Position numbers and translations under genes: made by a program. 64,000 nucleotides of DNA, taken from NCBI GenBank assembly GCA_023954135.1, contig JAMLIN010000019.1:1-64000 (forward strand). Direction: 5' to 3'. Below, piece after piece: positions 21,032 through 30,618 of the stretch (position 1 is its first letter; the number at the start of each line of letters is the position of its first letter). This DNA is from Burkholderiaceae bacterium. Its GTDB lineage: Bacteria; Pseudomonadota; Gammaproteobacteria; Burkholderiales; Burkholderiaceae_E. Below the pieces are notes generated by a model. That model was given only the letters and a program-made list of their open reading frames with translations, was not told the origin of the DNA and ran no database searches.

Positions 21032-21439
21032 ATGAGCTCGCTCACCAGCATGCCTGCCCATGTCGTGCTGCCGCTCGCCGCCTATGACCTGGGAACGCTG
21101 CGCAAGGCCGCCGAGCGCGCGGACCAGCGCTGGATACATGCGGATTGCTCACAGGCTGTCGACCGCAAGGCGGTGCTCGACGAGATTGCCCGGGCCGCCG
21201 ACTTCCCGGCCTGGTTCGGCGGCAACCTCGACGCCCTGTTCGACTGCCTCACCGATCTCCTGCCGGATGGGTCGGCGAGCCGCCCGGGCATCGTCTTCGT
21301 GCTCGAGAACCTGCCCGAGACGGCGGGCTTCGACCGGGAGGCCCGCCAGGCCCTGATCGACGTCTTTCGCGATGCCGCCGACGAGTTCTACGACCGGGCG
21401 ATCGCGTTCCGGGTCTTCTACTCGGTCCGATCCGAGTGA
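21032..21439 (+). CDS. Barstar family ribonuclease inhibitor
   Basis: Cytosolic inhibitor expected to neutralise the upstream ribonuclease before export. It has 135 residues. The barstar core is visible as ADFPAWFGGNLDALFDCLTD with its Trp, Phe, Gly, Asn and Asp contact residues, and IVFVLENLPE. The start could be GTG 21026 (GTGA overlap with the nuclease stop) or ATG 21032; I chose ATG because GGAG ends five bases upstream. The N-terminal region is about 40 residues longer than in classic 90-residue barstar. Confidence 0.88.
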   Translation: MSSLTSMPAHVVLPLAAYDLGTLRKAAERADQRWIHADCSQAVDRKAVLDEIARAADFPAWFGGNLDALFDCLTDLLPDGSASRPGIVFVLENLPETAGFDREARQALIDVFRDAADEFYDRAIAFRVFYSVRSE

Positions 21440-21476
21440 ATGCGGGTTCGGATTCGGGCGCAGGCGAAGCCGCCCG

Positions 21477-22217
21477 CTAGAAATCGCCGGCGATCGCCTG
21501 TAGCGCGGCGATCACCGCAAGCCCCGCGGTCTCGGTCCGGAGGATGCGCGCGCCCAGCCGGATCGGAGTGAATCCGGCGGCGATGGCGAGCGCCTCCTCG
21601 GCGGCCGACAGGCCCGATTCGGGTCCGACCAGGATCTCCACCGGCCGGCCGGCGTCGATGCCAGCACCGGTCAGCGGCGTGGCCGCGTCCGGTGACAGCA
21701 GCAGGCGCGGGGCATCCGCGGTGGCGTCGCCGGCCGTGGCCGACAGCCAGGCGGCAAGGGCGATCGGTGCCTCGACGACGGGCAGGTCGTTCCGACCGCA
21801 CTGCATGCAGGCCGCTTCCGCGATGCGCTGCCAATGGGCGTGCCGGCGAGCGGCGCGGGCCGGATCGAGGCGCACCAGGCTGCGCTCCGTGAAGACCGGC
21901 ACGACGCGATCGGCGCCGAGCTCGCAGGCCTTCTCGACGACGAGGTCCATCCGGTCGCCCTGGGCGAGACCCTGCACCAGGGTGACTCGCAGCGGACTGC
22001 GGGGCGGGCTCGGCAGCTCGTCGCCGATGGCGAGCCGGGCGCCGCGGCGATCGGCCGCGACGATGCACGCCCGCAGGCGAGCGCCGTGGCCGTCGAACAC
22101 CTCGACCGGATCCCCGGCCCGCAACCGCAGGACGTCGAGCAGGTAGTGGGCGCGATCGGCCGGCAGGTTCACTTCGGCGCCGACCGTCGCACCGGGAACC
22201 AGCAGGCGGGGAGTCAC
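21477..22217 (-). CDS. rsmE: 16S rRNA m3U1498 methyltransferase
   Basis: SPOUT-class methyltransferase that methylates N3 of U1498 in 16S rRNA. It has 246 residues, normal length. An N-terminal PUA-like part (1-70; HYLLDVLRLRAGDPVEVFDG) is followed by the SPOUT knot. LLSPDAATPL, EILVGPESGLSAAEEALA and LGARILRTETAGLAVIAALQ are the SAM-binding loops. It converges on the barstar gene with a 37-bp gap and lies 25 bp downstream of the speD-speE fusion, so the two are probably cotranscribed. Confidence 0.95.
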   Translation of the reverse strand: MTPRLLVPGATVGAEVNLPADRAHYLLDVLRLRAGDPVEVFDGHGARLRACIVAADRRGARLAIGDELPSPPRSPLRVTLVQGLAQGDRMDLVVEKACELGADRVVPVFTERSLVRLDPARAARRHAHWQRIAEAACMQCGRNDLPVVEAPIALAAWLSATAGDATADAPRLLLSPDAATPLTGAGIDAGRPVEILVGPESGLSAAEEALAIAAGFTPIRLGARILRTETAGLAVIAALQAIAGDF

Positions 22218-22242
22218 CGCATCTCCCGGCGGCGAAGCCGTA

Positions 22243-23484
22243 TCAAGAAACGATGCGCCGGAAGTAGTTCGGCAGCGCGAAGAGCGCCCGGTGGGTGTCC
22301 CCGTTGTAGTACGACAGCGAGTGCAGCCCCTGGGCCTCGATACGGCGCTCGACCTCGGCCGGCTCGATCGCGAGCGGATCGATCTCGTCGGAGGCCACGG
22401 CGAAACCCCAGTAGCTGCCGTAGAGCGGAACGTAGGTGCCCATCGGGCGCACGAGCCGGAAGTGCTCGCGCAGCAGGCCGACCAGGCGCGTCACCACGTC
22501 CGGACGGTAGATCGGCGAGCCGATGTGCAGGCTGATGGCGCCCCCGGGCGCGAGGATGCGCTTGAGCCCGGCGAAGAATTCCCCGGTGTAGAGCCGCTCG
22601 GCCGGCGTGTCGGGGTCGGTGAGGTCGAGGACGATCAGGTCGAAGGTCTCGTCGATGCTCGCGACCAGATCCCAGGCGTCGCCGATGCGGACCTCGAGGC
22701 GCGGATCGTCGAACACGTCGTGGTGCACCTCCGAGAGGTGCTTGCGGGCCACCTCGATCACCACGGGGTCGAGCTCCGCCATCAGTACCCTGCGCATCGA
22801 CGCGTGCTTGAGGAGCTCTTCGCTCGAGCCGCCGTCGCCGCCGCCGATCACCAGAGCCGACGCGGGCGCCCCGTGGGCGATCGCCGCCGGATGCACCATC
22901 GGCTCGTGGTAGAAGAACTCGTCGCCCTCGGACGTCATGTAGCAGCCGTCGAGGCGGAACAGTCGGCCGAACTGGGGAGTCTCGAACACCTCGACGAGCT
23001 GGTAGGGGCTGCGGATCGTCTCGAGCCGGCGGTTCACGCGCAGGCCGTAGGCGGCATGGGGGCTGAGCGATTCGAGCAGGAGCTCGCCGTCGCGGATGTC
23101 GGATGCCGGATCGTTGCCGCCGCGCAGGATGCGGTTGGTCTGCTGCTCGCGCGGAGCGAATGCCACGATCAGGGCGTCGAGCAGGCCTTCGGCCTTGCCG
23201 GAATTGTCGGTCGAGAAGTTGCAGACATAGACGTCGAGGGTGACGCCGCCGCGTTCCGGCCAGGTGTGCAGCGCGAGGTGCGATTCGGCCAGCAGCACCG
23301 CTCCGGTGACGCCGCCCGGCTCGCCTTCGTAGTCGGGAAAGGTGAAGTACTTCTCGTCGACGATCGTCAGGCCAGCGTCCTCGACGGCGCGCCGGCACAG
23401 GCCGGCGAGTCGATCCGCATCGATCAGAAGGCTCGTATCACATCCGCATCCATACAAGTCAGCGGTGAGATGTAGTCCTTGCAT
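22243..23484 (-). CDS. Fused S-adenosylmethionine decarboxylase / spermidine synthase
   Basis: One 413-residue polypeptide joins two steps of spermidine synthesis. Residues 1-125 are a class 1b AdoMet decarboxylase proenzyme. ESHLALHTWPE gives the self-cleavage pair Glu67-Ser68 (Ser becomes pyruvoyl), with His73 and Cys88 at the same spacing as Ser63/His68/Cys83 of the Thermotoga enzyme. After a short linker, residues about 135-413 are a spermidine synthase: EFFYHEPMVHPA, VIGGGDGGSSEE (SAM-type loop), AELDPVVIEVARKHL and IVLDLTDPDTPAERLYTGEFF with the catalytic Asp. No stop or frameshift separates the halves. It would channel decarboxylated AdoMet to putrescine aminopropylation. Confidence 0.93.
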   Translation of the reverse strand: MQGLHLTADLYGCGCDTSLLIDADRLAGLCRRAVEDAGLTIVDEKYFTFPDYEGEPGGVTGAVLLAESHLALHTWPERGGVTLDVYVCNFSTDNSGKAEGLLDALIVAFAPREQQTNRILRGGNDPASDIRDGELLLESLSPHAAYGLRVNRRLETIRSPYQLVEVFETPQFGRLFRLDGCYMTSEGDEFFYHEPMVHPAAIAHGAPASALVIGGGDGGSSEELLKHASMRRVLMAELDPVVIEVARKHLSEVHHDVFDDPRLEVRIGDAWDLVASIDETFDLIVLDLTDPDTPAERLYTGEFFAGLKRILAPGGAISLHIGSPIYRPDVVTRLVGLLREHFRLVRPMGTYVPLYGSYWGFAVASDEIDPLAIEPAEVERRIEAQGLHSLSYYNGDTHRALFALPNYFRRIVS

Positions 23485-23791
23485 TTCTTACCAACCCCAG
23501 TCAGTAGATGACCGCTAGTCAGCGGAAATTGCCCCGGTCCTTACCGGAGGGACCCCCACAACCAACCCGGACTTCAGAATCCTCGGAAACCTCCGACCCG
23601 GACTGCAAGCGCCCGACGGCACGCGGGTTCGCGTCTTGCCGTGGGAAAAACGCCGGCCGACGCCATGCCGACCGCCTCGTTCGAGCGCAGAAAAGCCGGC
23701 AAGAATATCACACCCCATCCGGCGTCGAGCCGCGAGCCTCGGAAACCCGCCGGATTTGCTAAACTTTCGAGCTTTCCCCGGTGCCATCGAG
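23485..23791. other. Intergenic region between the divergent speD-speE fusion and tkt
   Basis: A 307-bp spacer, less GC-rich near 23485-23540 and 23690-23780. It must hold both promoters. I see a small hairpin (GGTCC 23536-23540, GGACC 23550-23554) and a TAAACT hexamer near 23758 upstream of tkt, neither convincing. Frames run through it on both strands, but no protein family is recognisable and I recognise no riboswitch. Confidence 0.5.
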
Positions 23792-25852
23792 ATGACCGCA
23801 AAATCCGCCGCGTCCGTACTCGACCCCACGCTCGCGACGCAGATGGCTGCTGCGATCCGGGCCCTCTCGATGGACGCCGTCCAGCGCGCGAAATCCGGTC
23901 ATCCCGGCATGCCGATGGGCATGGCCGAGATCGCGGTCGCGCTCTGGGGCGCGCATCTGCGGCACAACCCGGCCGATCCGCGCTGGCCCGATCGCGATCG
24001 CTTCGTGCTGTCGAACGGGCACGGCTCGATGCTGCTGTACTCGCTGCTGCACCTGTGCGGCTACGATCTCGGCATCGAGGATCTCAAGGCGTTTCGCCAG
24101 CTGCATTCGCGCACCCCGGGCCATCCCGAGTTCGGCGTGACGCCCGGCGTCGAAACCACCACCGGCCCGCTCGGCCAGGGGCTCGCCAACGCCGTCGGCA
24201 TGGCGCTGGCCGAGCGCCGGCTCGCGACCGAGTTCAATCGTGACGGGCTGCCGATCGTCGATCACCTGACCTACGCGTTCATCGGCGACGGCTGCCTGAT
24301 GGAAGGCATCTCCCACGAGGTGTGCTCGCTCGCAGGCACCCTGCGCCTGTCGCGGCTGATCGTGCTCTACGACGACAACGGCATCTCGATCGACGGCGAG
24401 GTCCACGACTGGTTCCGCGACGATACCGCCGGCCGGTTCCGCGCCTACGGCTGGCATGTCATCCCGGATGTCGACGGCCACGACGTGCAGGCGCTCGATC
24501 GGGCGATCGCGACGGCCGGGCAGTGGGCGCGCGAGGGGCGCGAGGGCCTGTTCGCCCCCACGCTCATCCAGTGCCGCACCGTGATCGGCAGGGGCTCGCC
24601 GGCGCGGGCAGGTACCGCCAAGGCGCACGGTGAGCCGCTCGGCGATGCCGAGATCGCCGCGACCCGCGAGGCCATCGGCTGGCCCCACGAACCCTTCGAG
24701 GTGCCGGCGCAGGTCCGTGCCGCCTGGGACGCCCGCGAGCGCGGCGCGCAGGCCCAGCAGGCATGGCAGGCCCGGTTCGATGCCTATCGCGCGGCGCATC
24801 CGGATGCCGCCGCCGAGTTCGAGCGCCGCATGGCCGGCCGGCTCACCGGCGAGCTCGACGATGCGCTCGATCGCGCCGTCGCCCGGGCGACCGAATCGGC
24901 CGCCGCGGTCGCCACCCGCAAGGCCTCGCAACTCGCGCTCGACCAGATCGGGCCGGCGCTCCCCGAGCTGATCGGTGGCTCGGCCGACCTCACCGGCTCG
25001 AACCTCACCGATTTCACCGGCATCGGCGCGTTGCGCGTTGGCGAGGCCGGTCCGGTGGGCGGGCGCCACATCAACTACGGCGTGCGCGAGTTCGGCATGG
25101 CCGCGATCATGAACGGGATCGCGCTGCATGGCGGCTTCGTGCCCTATGGCGGCACCTTCCTGACCTTCTCCGACTACTCGCGCAATGCGATCCGCATGGC
25201 GGCGCTGATGAAGCAGCGGGTGGTGCATGTCTTCACCCACGATTCCATCGGCCTCGGCGAGGACGGCCCGACCCACCAGCCGGTCGAGCATGCGGCCAGC
25301 CTGCGGCTGATCCCGGGGCTGGACGTCTGGCGACCGGCCGACGCGGTCGAGACCGCGCTCGCCTGGGGATGCGCGATCGAACGGGCCGACGGGCCGAGCG
25401 CGCTCCTGCTGACGCGCCAGGCCGTGCCCCATGTCAGCCGCTCCGAGGCCCAGATCGCCGGCATCCGGCGCGGCGGCTATGTCCTGCGCGACGCCGGCGA
25501 GGCGCGGGCGGTCCTGATCGCCACCGGTTCCGAGCTCTCGCTCGCGCTCGGCGCCCGCGACCAGCTCGCCGAGCGCGGCATCGAGGTCCGGGTGGTCTCG
25601 ATGCCCTCGACCAGCGTGTTCGATCGGCAGGATGTCACATACAGGTCTTACGTGTTATCCGAGAATCTGCCTCGGATCGCGGTCGAGGCCGGCGTCACGG
25701 ACGGATGGTGGAAGTACCGCTGTGCGGCCGTCGTCGGGATCGACAGCTTCGGCGAATCGGCGCCGGCCGCGGCGCTGTTCGAGCATTTCGGGCTGACGGT
25801 CACCCGCGTCGTCGACGCGGTGCTGGCGGCGATCGAACGGCGCGGCCGGTAG
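23792..25852 (+). CDS. tkt: Transketolase
   Basis: Thiamine-diphosphate enzyme moving two-carbon units in the pentose-phosphate and Calvin-type carbon rearrangements. It has 686 residues from ATG 23792. Typical blocks are [35 protein letters not shown], the ThDP-binding [18 protein letters not shown] to [27 protein letters not shown] with the catalytic Glu, and [17 protein letters not shown]. It is the first gene of the tkt-gapA-pgk-pyk series, 61 bp before gapA, an arrangement common in Burkholderiales. Confidence 0.97.
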   Translation: MTAKSAASVLDPTLATQMAAAIRALSMDAVQRAKSGHPGMPMGMAEIAVALWGAHLRHNPADPRWPDRDRFVLSNGHGSMLLYSLLHLCGYDLGIEDLKAFRQLHSRTPGHPEFGVTPGVETTTGPLGQGLANAVGMALAERRLATEFNRDGLPIVDHLTYAFIGDGCLMEGISHEVCSLAGTLRLSRLIVLYDDNGISIDGEVHDWFRDDTAGRFRAYGWHVIPDVDGHDVQALDRAIATAGQWAREGREGLFAPTLIQCRTVIGRGSPARAGTAKAHGEPLGDAEIAATREAIGWPHEPFEVPAQVRAAWDARERGAQAQQAWQARFDAYRAAHPDAAAEFERRMAGRLTGELDDALDRAVARATESAAAVATRKASQLALDQIGPALPELIGGSADLTGSNLTDFTGIGALRVGEAGPVGGRHINYGVREFGMAAIMNGIALHGGFVPYGGTFLTFSDYSRNAIRMAALMKQRVVHVFTHDSIGLGEDGPTHQPVEHAASLRLIPGLDVWRPADAVETALAWGCAIERADGPSALLLTRQAVPHVSRSEAQIAGIRRGGYVLRDAGEARAVLIATGSELSLALGARDQLAERGIEVRVVSMPSTSVFDRQDVTYRSYVLSENLPRIAVEAGVTDGWWKYRCAAVVGIDSFGESAPAAALFEHFGLTVTRVVDAVLAAIERRGR

Positions 25853-25913
25853 GGCGGCTCGCCCCAGGCTATCGGAACCAACCGAGTTTCAATCCTCACA
25901 GGGGACCACCAGC

Positions 25914-26924
25914 ATGACTATTCGTGTCGCGATCAATGGCTACGGGCGCATCGGCCGCAATGTCCTCCGGGCTCTCTACGAATCCGGCAAGAAGCATCCG
26001 ATCGAGATCGTCGCGATCAACGACCTGGGCAATGCCGGGACCAATGCGCACCTGACCCAGTACGACACCGCCCATGGCCGCTTCCCGGGCAGCGTCTCGG
26101 TCGAGGGCGAGCACATGATCGTCAACGGCGACAGGATCCGCGTGCTGGCGATGCGCAATCCCGCCGAGCTGCCGTGGGGCGAGCTCGGCGTCGACGTCGT
26201 TCTCGAATGCACGGGCCTGTTCACCAGCAAGGAGAAGGCCTCGGCGCACCTGAAGGGCGGGGCGAAGAAGGTCATCATCTCCGCGCCCGGCGGCAAGGAC
26301 GTCGACGCGACCATCGTCTACGGCGTCAACCACCAGGTGCTCAAGGCGAGCGACACCGTCATCTCCAACGCTTCGTGCACGACCAACTGCCTCGCGCCGC
26401 TGGTCAAGCCGCTGCACGATGCGCTCGGCGTCGAGACCGGCCTGATGACGACGATTCACGCCTACACCAACGACCAGGTCCTGACCGACGTCTACCACGA
26501 GGACCTGCGCCGCGCCCGTTCGGCGACCCAGTCGATGATCCCCACCAAGACCGGCGCGGCCGCGGCGGTAGGCCTGGTGCTGCCCGAGCTCAACGGCCGC
26601 CTCGACGGCTACGCGATGCGGGTGCCGACGATCAACGTGTCGATCGTCGACCTCTCCTTCATCGCCTCGCGCGAGACGAGCGTCGAGGAAGTCAACGGGA
26701 TCATGAAGGCGGCTTCCGAAGGCCCGCTCAAGGGCATCCTCGGCTACAACACCGCGCCGCTGGTGTCGGTCGACTTCAATCACAACCCGGCTTCCAGCAC
26801 CTACGACGAGACCCTCACCAAGGTCAGTGGCCGGCTGGTCAAGGTCAACAGCTGGTACGACAACGAGTGGGGCTTCTCCAACCGGATGCTCGACACCACC
26901 GTCGCGCTGATGAACGCGAAGTAG
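25914..26924 (+). CDS. gapA: Glyceraldehyde-3-phosphate dehydrogenase, type I
   Basis: Interconverts glyceraldehyde 3-phosphate and 1,3-bisphosphoglycerate with NAD. It has 336 residues, normal. [17 protein letters not shown] is the NAD-binding start, and [14 protein letters not shown] carries the active-site Cys at about residue 157. [20 protein letters not shown] and [14 protein letters not shown] complete the signature. An AGGGG site precedes ATG 25914. It lies between tkt and pgk, probably cotranscribed. Confidence 0.97.
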   Translation: MTIRVAINGYGRIGRNVLRALYESGKKHPIEIVAINDLGNAGTNAHLTQYDTAHGRFPGSVSVEGEHMIVNGDRIRVLAMRNPAELPWGELGVDVVLECTGLFTSKEKASAHLKGGAKKVIISAPGGKDVDATIVYGVNHQVLKASDTVISNASCTTNCLAPLVKPLHDALGVETGLMTTIHAYTNDQVLTDVYHEDLRRARSATQSMIPTKTGAAAAVGLVLPELNGRLDGYAMRVPTINVSIVDLSFIASRETSVEEVNGIMKAASEGPLKGILGYNTAPLVSVDFNHNPASSTYDETLTKVSGRLVKVNSWYDNEWGFSNRMLDTTVALMNAK

Positions 26925-26943
26925 GAAGCCCACGCCCGACGCC

Positions 26944-28122
26944 ATGCGATTCAAGCGCCTCACCGATCTGGAGCTCGCCGGCAAGCGGGTCTTCATCCGC
27001 GCCGACCTCAATGTCCCCCAGGACGATGCGGGCCGGATCACCGACGACACCCGGATCAGGGCCTCCGTCCCGGCGATCCGGCACTGTCTGGATGCCGGCG
27101 CCGCCGTCATGGTCACCTCCCATCTCGGCCGGCCGAAGGAGGGTGCCCTGACCGCGGCCGAATCCCTCGCGCCGATCGGCGAGCGGCTCGCCGAGCTGCT
27201 CGGCGCGCCGGTGCGGCTGCTTGCCGACTGGGTCGACGGCGGCTTCGACGTCGCCCCGGGCTCGGTGGTGCTGCTCGAGAACTGCCGCGGCAACGTCGGC
27301 GAGAAGAAGGACGACGAGGGCCTCGCACGCCGGATGGCCGCGCTCTGCGACATCTATGCGAACGACGCCTTCGGGACCGCGCATCGCGCCGAGGCGAGCA
27401 CCCACGGGATCGCCCGCTTCGCCCCGATCGCCTGTGCCGGACCGCTGCTCGCGAGCGAGCTCGACGCGCTCGGCCGGGCGCTCGGCGCGCCGCGCCGGCC
27501 GCTGGTGGCGATCGTCGCCGGCTCCAAGGTGTCGACCAAGCTCACCATCCTGCGTTCGCTAGCCGATCGCGTCGACCGCCTGATCGTCGGCGGCGGGATC
27601 GCCAACACCTTCATGCTCGCGGCCGGCCTGCCGATCGGCAAGTCGCTGGCCGAGCACGATCTCGTCGGCGAGGCGCGCGCGATCATCGAGCTGATGGCGG
27701 GCCGCGGCGCCGAGGTGCCGATCCCGGTCGACGTGGTCTGCGCGACCGAGTTCGCCGCCGACGCGAAAGGAACGGTCAAGGCGGTGGCGGACGTCGCCGC
27801 GGACGACATGATCCTCGACATCGGCCCGCGCACCGCGCAGATGCTCGCCGACGGCCTGCGCGAAGCCGGCACCATCGTCTGGAACGGCCCGGTGGGCGTT
27901 TTCGAGTTCCCGGCCTTCGCCGGCGGCACCGAGGCGATCGCCAGGGCAGTTGCCGCGTCGTCCGGCTTCTCGATCGCCGGCGGCGGCGACACCCTGGCGG
28001 CGATCGCGAAATTCGGCGTCACCGACGGGATCGACTACATCTCCACCGGCGGCGGCGCTTTCCTCGAATTCCTCGAAGGCAAGACCCTGCCGGCGGTGGC
28101 GGCACTGGCCGCGCGCGCCTGA
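26944..28122 (+). CDS. pgk: Phosphoglycerate kinase
   Basis: Makes ATP and 3-phosphoglycerate from 1,3-bisphosphoglycerate. It has 392 residues, normal. [16 protein letters not shown] and the substrate-site [14 protein letters not shown] are the N-domain blocks. [16 protein letters not shown] and [19 protein letters not shown] give the nucleotide-binding C-domain. The hinge and the C-terminal [18 protein letters not shown] are intact. The start codon follows gapA by 19 bp, so the two form one operon. Confidence 0.97.
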   Translation: MRFKRLTDLELAGKRVFIRADLNVPQDDAGRITDDTRIRASVPAIRHCLDAGAAVMVTSHLGRPKEGALTAAESLAPIGERLAELLGAPVRLLADWVDGGFDVAPGSVVLLENCRGNVGEKKDDEGLARRMAALCDIYANDAFGTAHRAEASTHGIARFAPIACAGPLLASELDALGRALGAPRRPLVAIVAGSKVSTKLTILRSLADRVDRLIVGGGIANTFMLAAGLPIGKSLAEHDLVGEARAIIELMAGRGAEVPIPVDVVCATEFAADAKGTVKAVADVAADDMILDIGPRTAQMLADGLREAGTIVWNGPVGVFEFPAFAGGTEAIARAVAASSGFSIAGGGDTLAAIAKFGVTDGIDYISTGGGAFLEFLEGKTLPAVAALAARA

Positions 28123-28272
28123 CGCGCGCCCCGCTGCCGGGCCGGCCGGGGGGCGGCGACATGCGGGCGTGACGCCGATTCGCGGTCGTTGCGTCGCGAC
28201 ATCCCTTCGCCGGAGCGCGCGCCTGCGGCACAATAGGCCGTCCGCCGCCCACCGGCCATGAAGGCAATCCCG

Positions 28273-29715
28273 ATGCACGATCCGATCCGGCGCGCCACCA
28301 AGATCGTCGCGACACTAGGCCCGGCATCCACCGATCCCGATACGCTCGAGCGGCTGATCCTCGCGGGGGTCAACGTGGTGCGGGTGAATTTCTCCCACGG
28401 CGAGGCTGCCGAGCATGTCGCCGCGGTCGAACGCGTCCGCGAGATCGCGGCGCGGCTCGGTCGCGACATCGGCGTGCTCGCCGACCTGCAGGGCCCGAAG
28501 ATCCGCATCGGGCGCTTCGAGTCCGGCCGCATCCATCTCGAGGTCGGCGATCGCTTCGTCTTCGACCTCGACTGCGAGCTCGGCGATGCCGGCCGGGTGG
28601 GGCTCGACTATCCCGAGCTCATCAACGATGTGAAGGCGGGCGACACCCTGATGCTCAATGACGGTCGCCTGACGATGCGTGTCGACCGGGTGACCGAGCG
28701 CACGATCGAATGCGAGGTGACCCGGCGCGGCGATCTCTCCGACCGCAAGGGGATCAACCGCCTCGGCGGCGGCCTGTCGGCGCCCGCCCTGACGTCCAAG
28801 GACATGGCCGACATCGCCACCGCGGTCGATCTCGAGGCCGACTTCATCGCGGTGTCGTTCCCGAAGAACGCCGCCGACATGTACATGGCGCGCGAGCTCG
28901 CCCGGGCGCGCGGCGGCAAGGCCCGCATGATCGCCAAGATCGAGCGCTTCGAGGCGATCGGCGCCCTCGAGGAGATCCTCGATGCTTCCGACGGCATCAT
29001 GGTCGCGCGAGGCGACCTGGCGGTGGAGGTGGGCGATGCGGCCGTGCCGGCGCTGCAGAAGCGCATGATCCGGATGGCCCGCGAGCGCAACAAGCTGGCG
29101 ATCACCGCGACCCAGATGATGGAGTCGATGATCTCCGAGCCCGTGCCTACCCGGGCCGAGGTCTCGGATGTCGCCAACGCGGTGCTCGACGGCACCGATG
29201 CCGTGATGCTCTCGGCCGAGACCGCCGCCGGCCGCTATCCGGTCGAGACCGTCGAAGCGATGGCGCGCGTCTGCCTCGAGGCGGACCAGTCCCAGCGGGT
29301 CCCGCTCGACGCCGAGTTCCTCAACCGGAAGTTCACGCGCATCGACCAGTCGATCGCGATGAGCGCGCTGTTCATCGCGCATCACCTCGGGGTCAAGGCG
29401 ATCGTCGCGCTGACCCAGTCGGGCGCCACCGCCCTGTGGATGTCCAGGCTCGATTCCGGTGTGCCGATCTATGCCCTGACGCCCGAGGAGGCGAGCCTGC
29501 GGCGCATGACGCTCTATCGCGAGGTTCATCCCTACCTGATGGTGCCCGGGGCGAGGGAGCGCGAGGCCACGCTGCGCGAGGCCGAGGAGCGCCTGCTCGA
29601 GGCCGGCGTCGTCGCCCGCGGCGACCTGGTGGTGATCACCGTCGGCGATCCCATCGGCAAGGCGGGCGGCACCAATTCGCTGACCATAGTACGCATCGGC
29701 GAGCACGGCCAATAG
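28273..29715 (+). CDS. pyk: Pyruvate kinase
   Basis: Converts phosphoenolpyruvate and ADP to pyruvate and ATP, the last step of glycolysis and of the lower Entner-Doudoroff route. It has 480 residues. TKIVATLGPASTDPDTLERL, VRVNFSHGEA, DLQGPKIRIG, and AKIERFEAIGALEEILDASDG just before MVARGDLAVEVG are diagnostic; MIARERNK and TATQMMESM-type blocks follow. I favour ATG 28273 over ATG 28258 because AAGG sits eight bases before it. About 150 bp separate it from pgk, so it may have its own promoter. A hairpin follows the stop. Confidence 0.96.
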   Translation: MHDPIRRATKIVATLGPASTDPDTLERLILAGVNVVRVNFSHGEAAEHVAAVERVREIAARLGRDIGVLADLQGPKIRIGRFESGRIHLEVGDRFVFDLDCELGDAGRVGLDYPELINDVKAGDTLMLNDGRLTMRVDRVTERTIECEVTRRGDLSDRKGINRLGGGLSAPALTSKDMADIATAVDLEADFIAVSFPKNAADMYMARELARARGGKARMIAKIERFEAIGALEEILDASDGIMVARGDLAVEVGDAAVPALQKRMIRMARERNKLAITATQMMESMISEPVPTRAEVSDVANAVLDGTDAVMLSAETAAGRYPVETVEAMARVCLEADQSQRVPLDAEFLNRKFTRIDQSIAMSALFIAHHLGVKAIVALTQSGATALWMSRLDSGVPIYALTPEEASLRRMTLYREVHPYLMVPGAREREATLREAEERLLEAGVVARGDLVVITVGDPIGKAGGTNSLTIVRIGEHGQ

Positions 29716-29723
29716 GGCGGCGG

Positions 29724-29745
29724 ACCGGCACGAGAGAGTGCCGGT
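29724..29745 (+). terminator. Hairpin after pyk, terminator-like without T-run
   Basis: Arms ACCGGCAC (29724-29731) and GTGCCGGT (29738-29745) form eight perfect pairs around GAGAGA, nine bases after the pyk stop. No poly-T follows, so intrinsic termination is uncertain; it may protect the 3' end. Confidence 0.5.
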
Positions 29746-29840
29746 GACCCGGCCGCCGGCAGGGGCGGGCGCGAACTTGTCGATAATACGCAGTTCGTCC
29801 GGCCCGGCCGGCAGGTGAACCGCAGTCCAGAGGAGTGAAA

Positions 29841-30614
29841 ATGAATCGAACGCCAGTCCGCGTTCTGTTGTCCGTCGCGTTGCTCGGCGGCGTGATCGCA
29901 TCGGGTCCGGCGCATGCGCAGGCCACCCTCAAGCCGGACGGCCAGTGGCGTCATGCGATCGGGCTCGGCCTGTCGTATGCGAGCGGCAACTCGGAGTCGT
30001 CCACCCTGACGCTCAATGCCGACGGGGTGCGCCAGACCGAGTCCGACAAGTGGTCCTGGTACGGCAAGGCCCTGCGGGCGGAGAGCGACGACGAGACCAC
30101 CGGCGACCAGATCGGCTTCGGTACCCGCTACGAGCGCGATCTCAATGCCCGGGTCTTCGGCTTCGGGCAGGGCGACTACCTGCGCGACCGGCTGGCCAAC
30201 CTCTCGCGGCGCACATCGGTGGGCGCCGGCCTGGGCTACCACGTGTTCAAGTCGGAAAAGACCAACTGGGACGTGTTCTCGGGCCTTGGCTACACCCACG
30301 ACCGCTACGTCGATCCGACCGACATCGGCGGCCGGACCCGCGGCAGCTGGGGCTACGCCGAGCTGCTGATCGGCCAGGAGTCGAATCACCGGATCAGCGA
30401 CACCTCGACGTTTCGCCAGCGCCTCGTGGTCTATCCGAACCTCAGCGAATCGGGCGAGTTCCGCGCCCAGTTCGATGCCGGCCTGGCCGTCGCGATCAAC
30501 GACAGGATGAGCCTGACCGCCACCCTCACGTATCGCTACAACTCGGATCCGGGCGTCGACATCGAGAAGGGCGACCTGCTGTTCGTCACCGGCGTCTCCG
30601 CCAAGTTCGAGTAG
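29841..30614 (+). CDS. DUF481 outer-membrane beta-barrel protein (first of two)
   Basis: Predicted outer-membrane protein of the DUF481/YdiY family, function unknown. It has 257 residues from ATG 29841, five bases after AGGAG; the upstream in-frame GTG is less likely. The signal peptide is MNRTPVRVLLSVALLGG..AHAQ, cleaved after AHA. The mature part alternates polar and hydrophobic residues with aromatic belts (WRHAIGLGLSYASGNSESS, WSWYGKALRAES, FGFGQGDYLRDRL) and ends in a C-terminal Phe-Glu after a strand, as barrels do. It stands four bases before a homologous gene. Confidence 0.88.
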   Translation: MNRTPVRVLLSVALLGGVIASGPAHAQATLKPDGQWRHAIGLGLSYASGNSESSTLTLNADGVRQTESDKWSWYGKALRAESDDETTGDQIGFGTRYERDLNARVFGFGQGDYLRDRLANLSRRTSVGAGLGYHVFKSEKTNWDVFSGLGYTHDRYVDPTDIGGRTRGSWGYAELLIGQESNHRISDTSTFRQRLVVYPNLSESGEFRAQFDAGLAVAINDRMSLTATLTYRYNSDPGVDIEKGDLLFVTGVSAKFE

Positions 30615-30618
30615 GTTC

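Noticed and set aside
23485-23791. A riboswitch or small RNA between the speD-speE fusion and tkt
   Set aside because: Only short unconvincing hairpins; no known aptamer core could be recognised by eye. A covariance-model scan would be needed.
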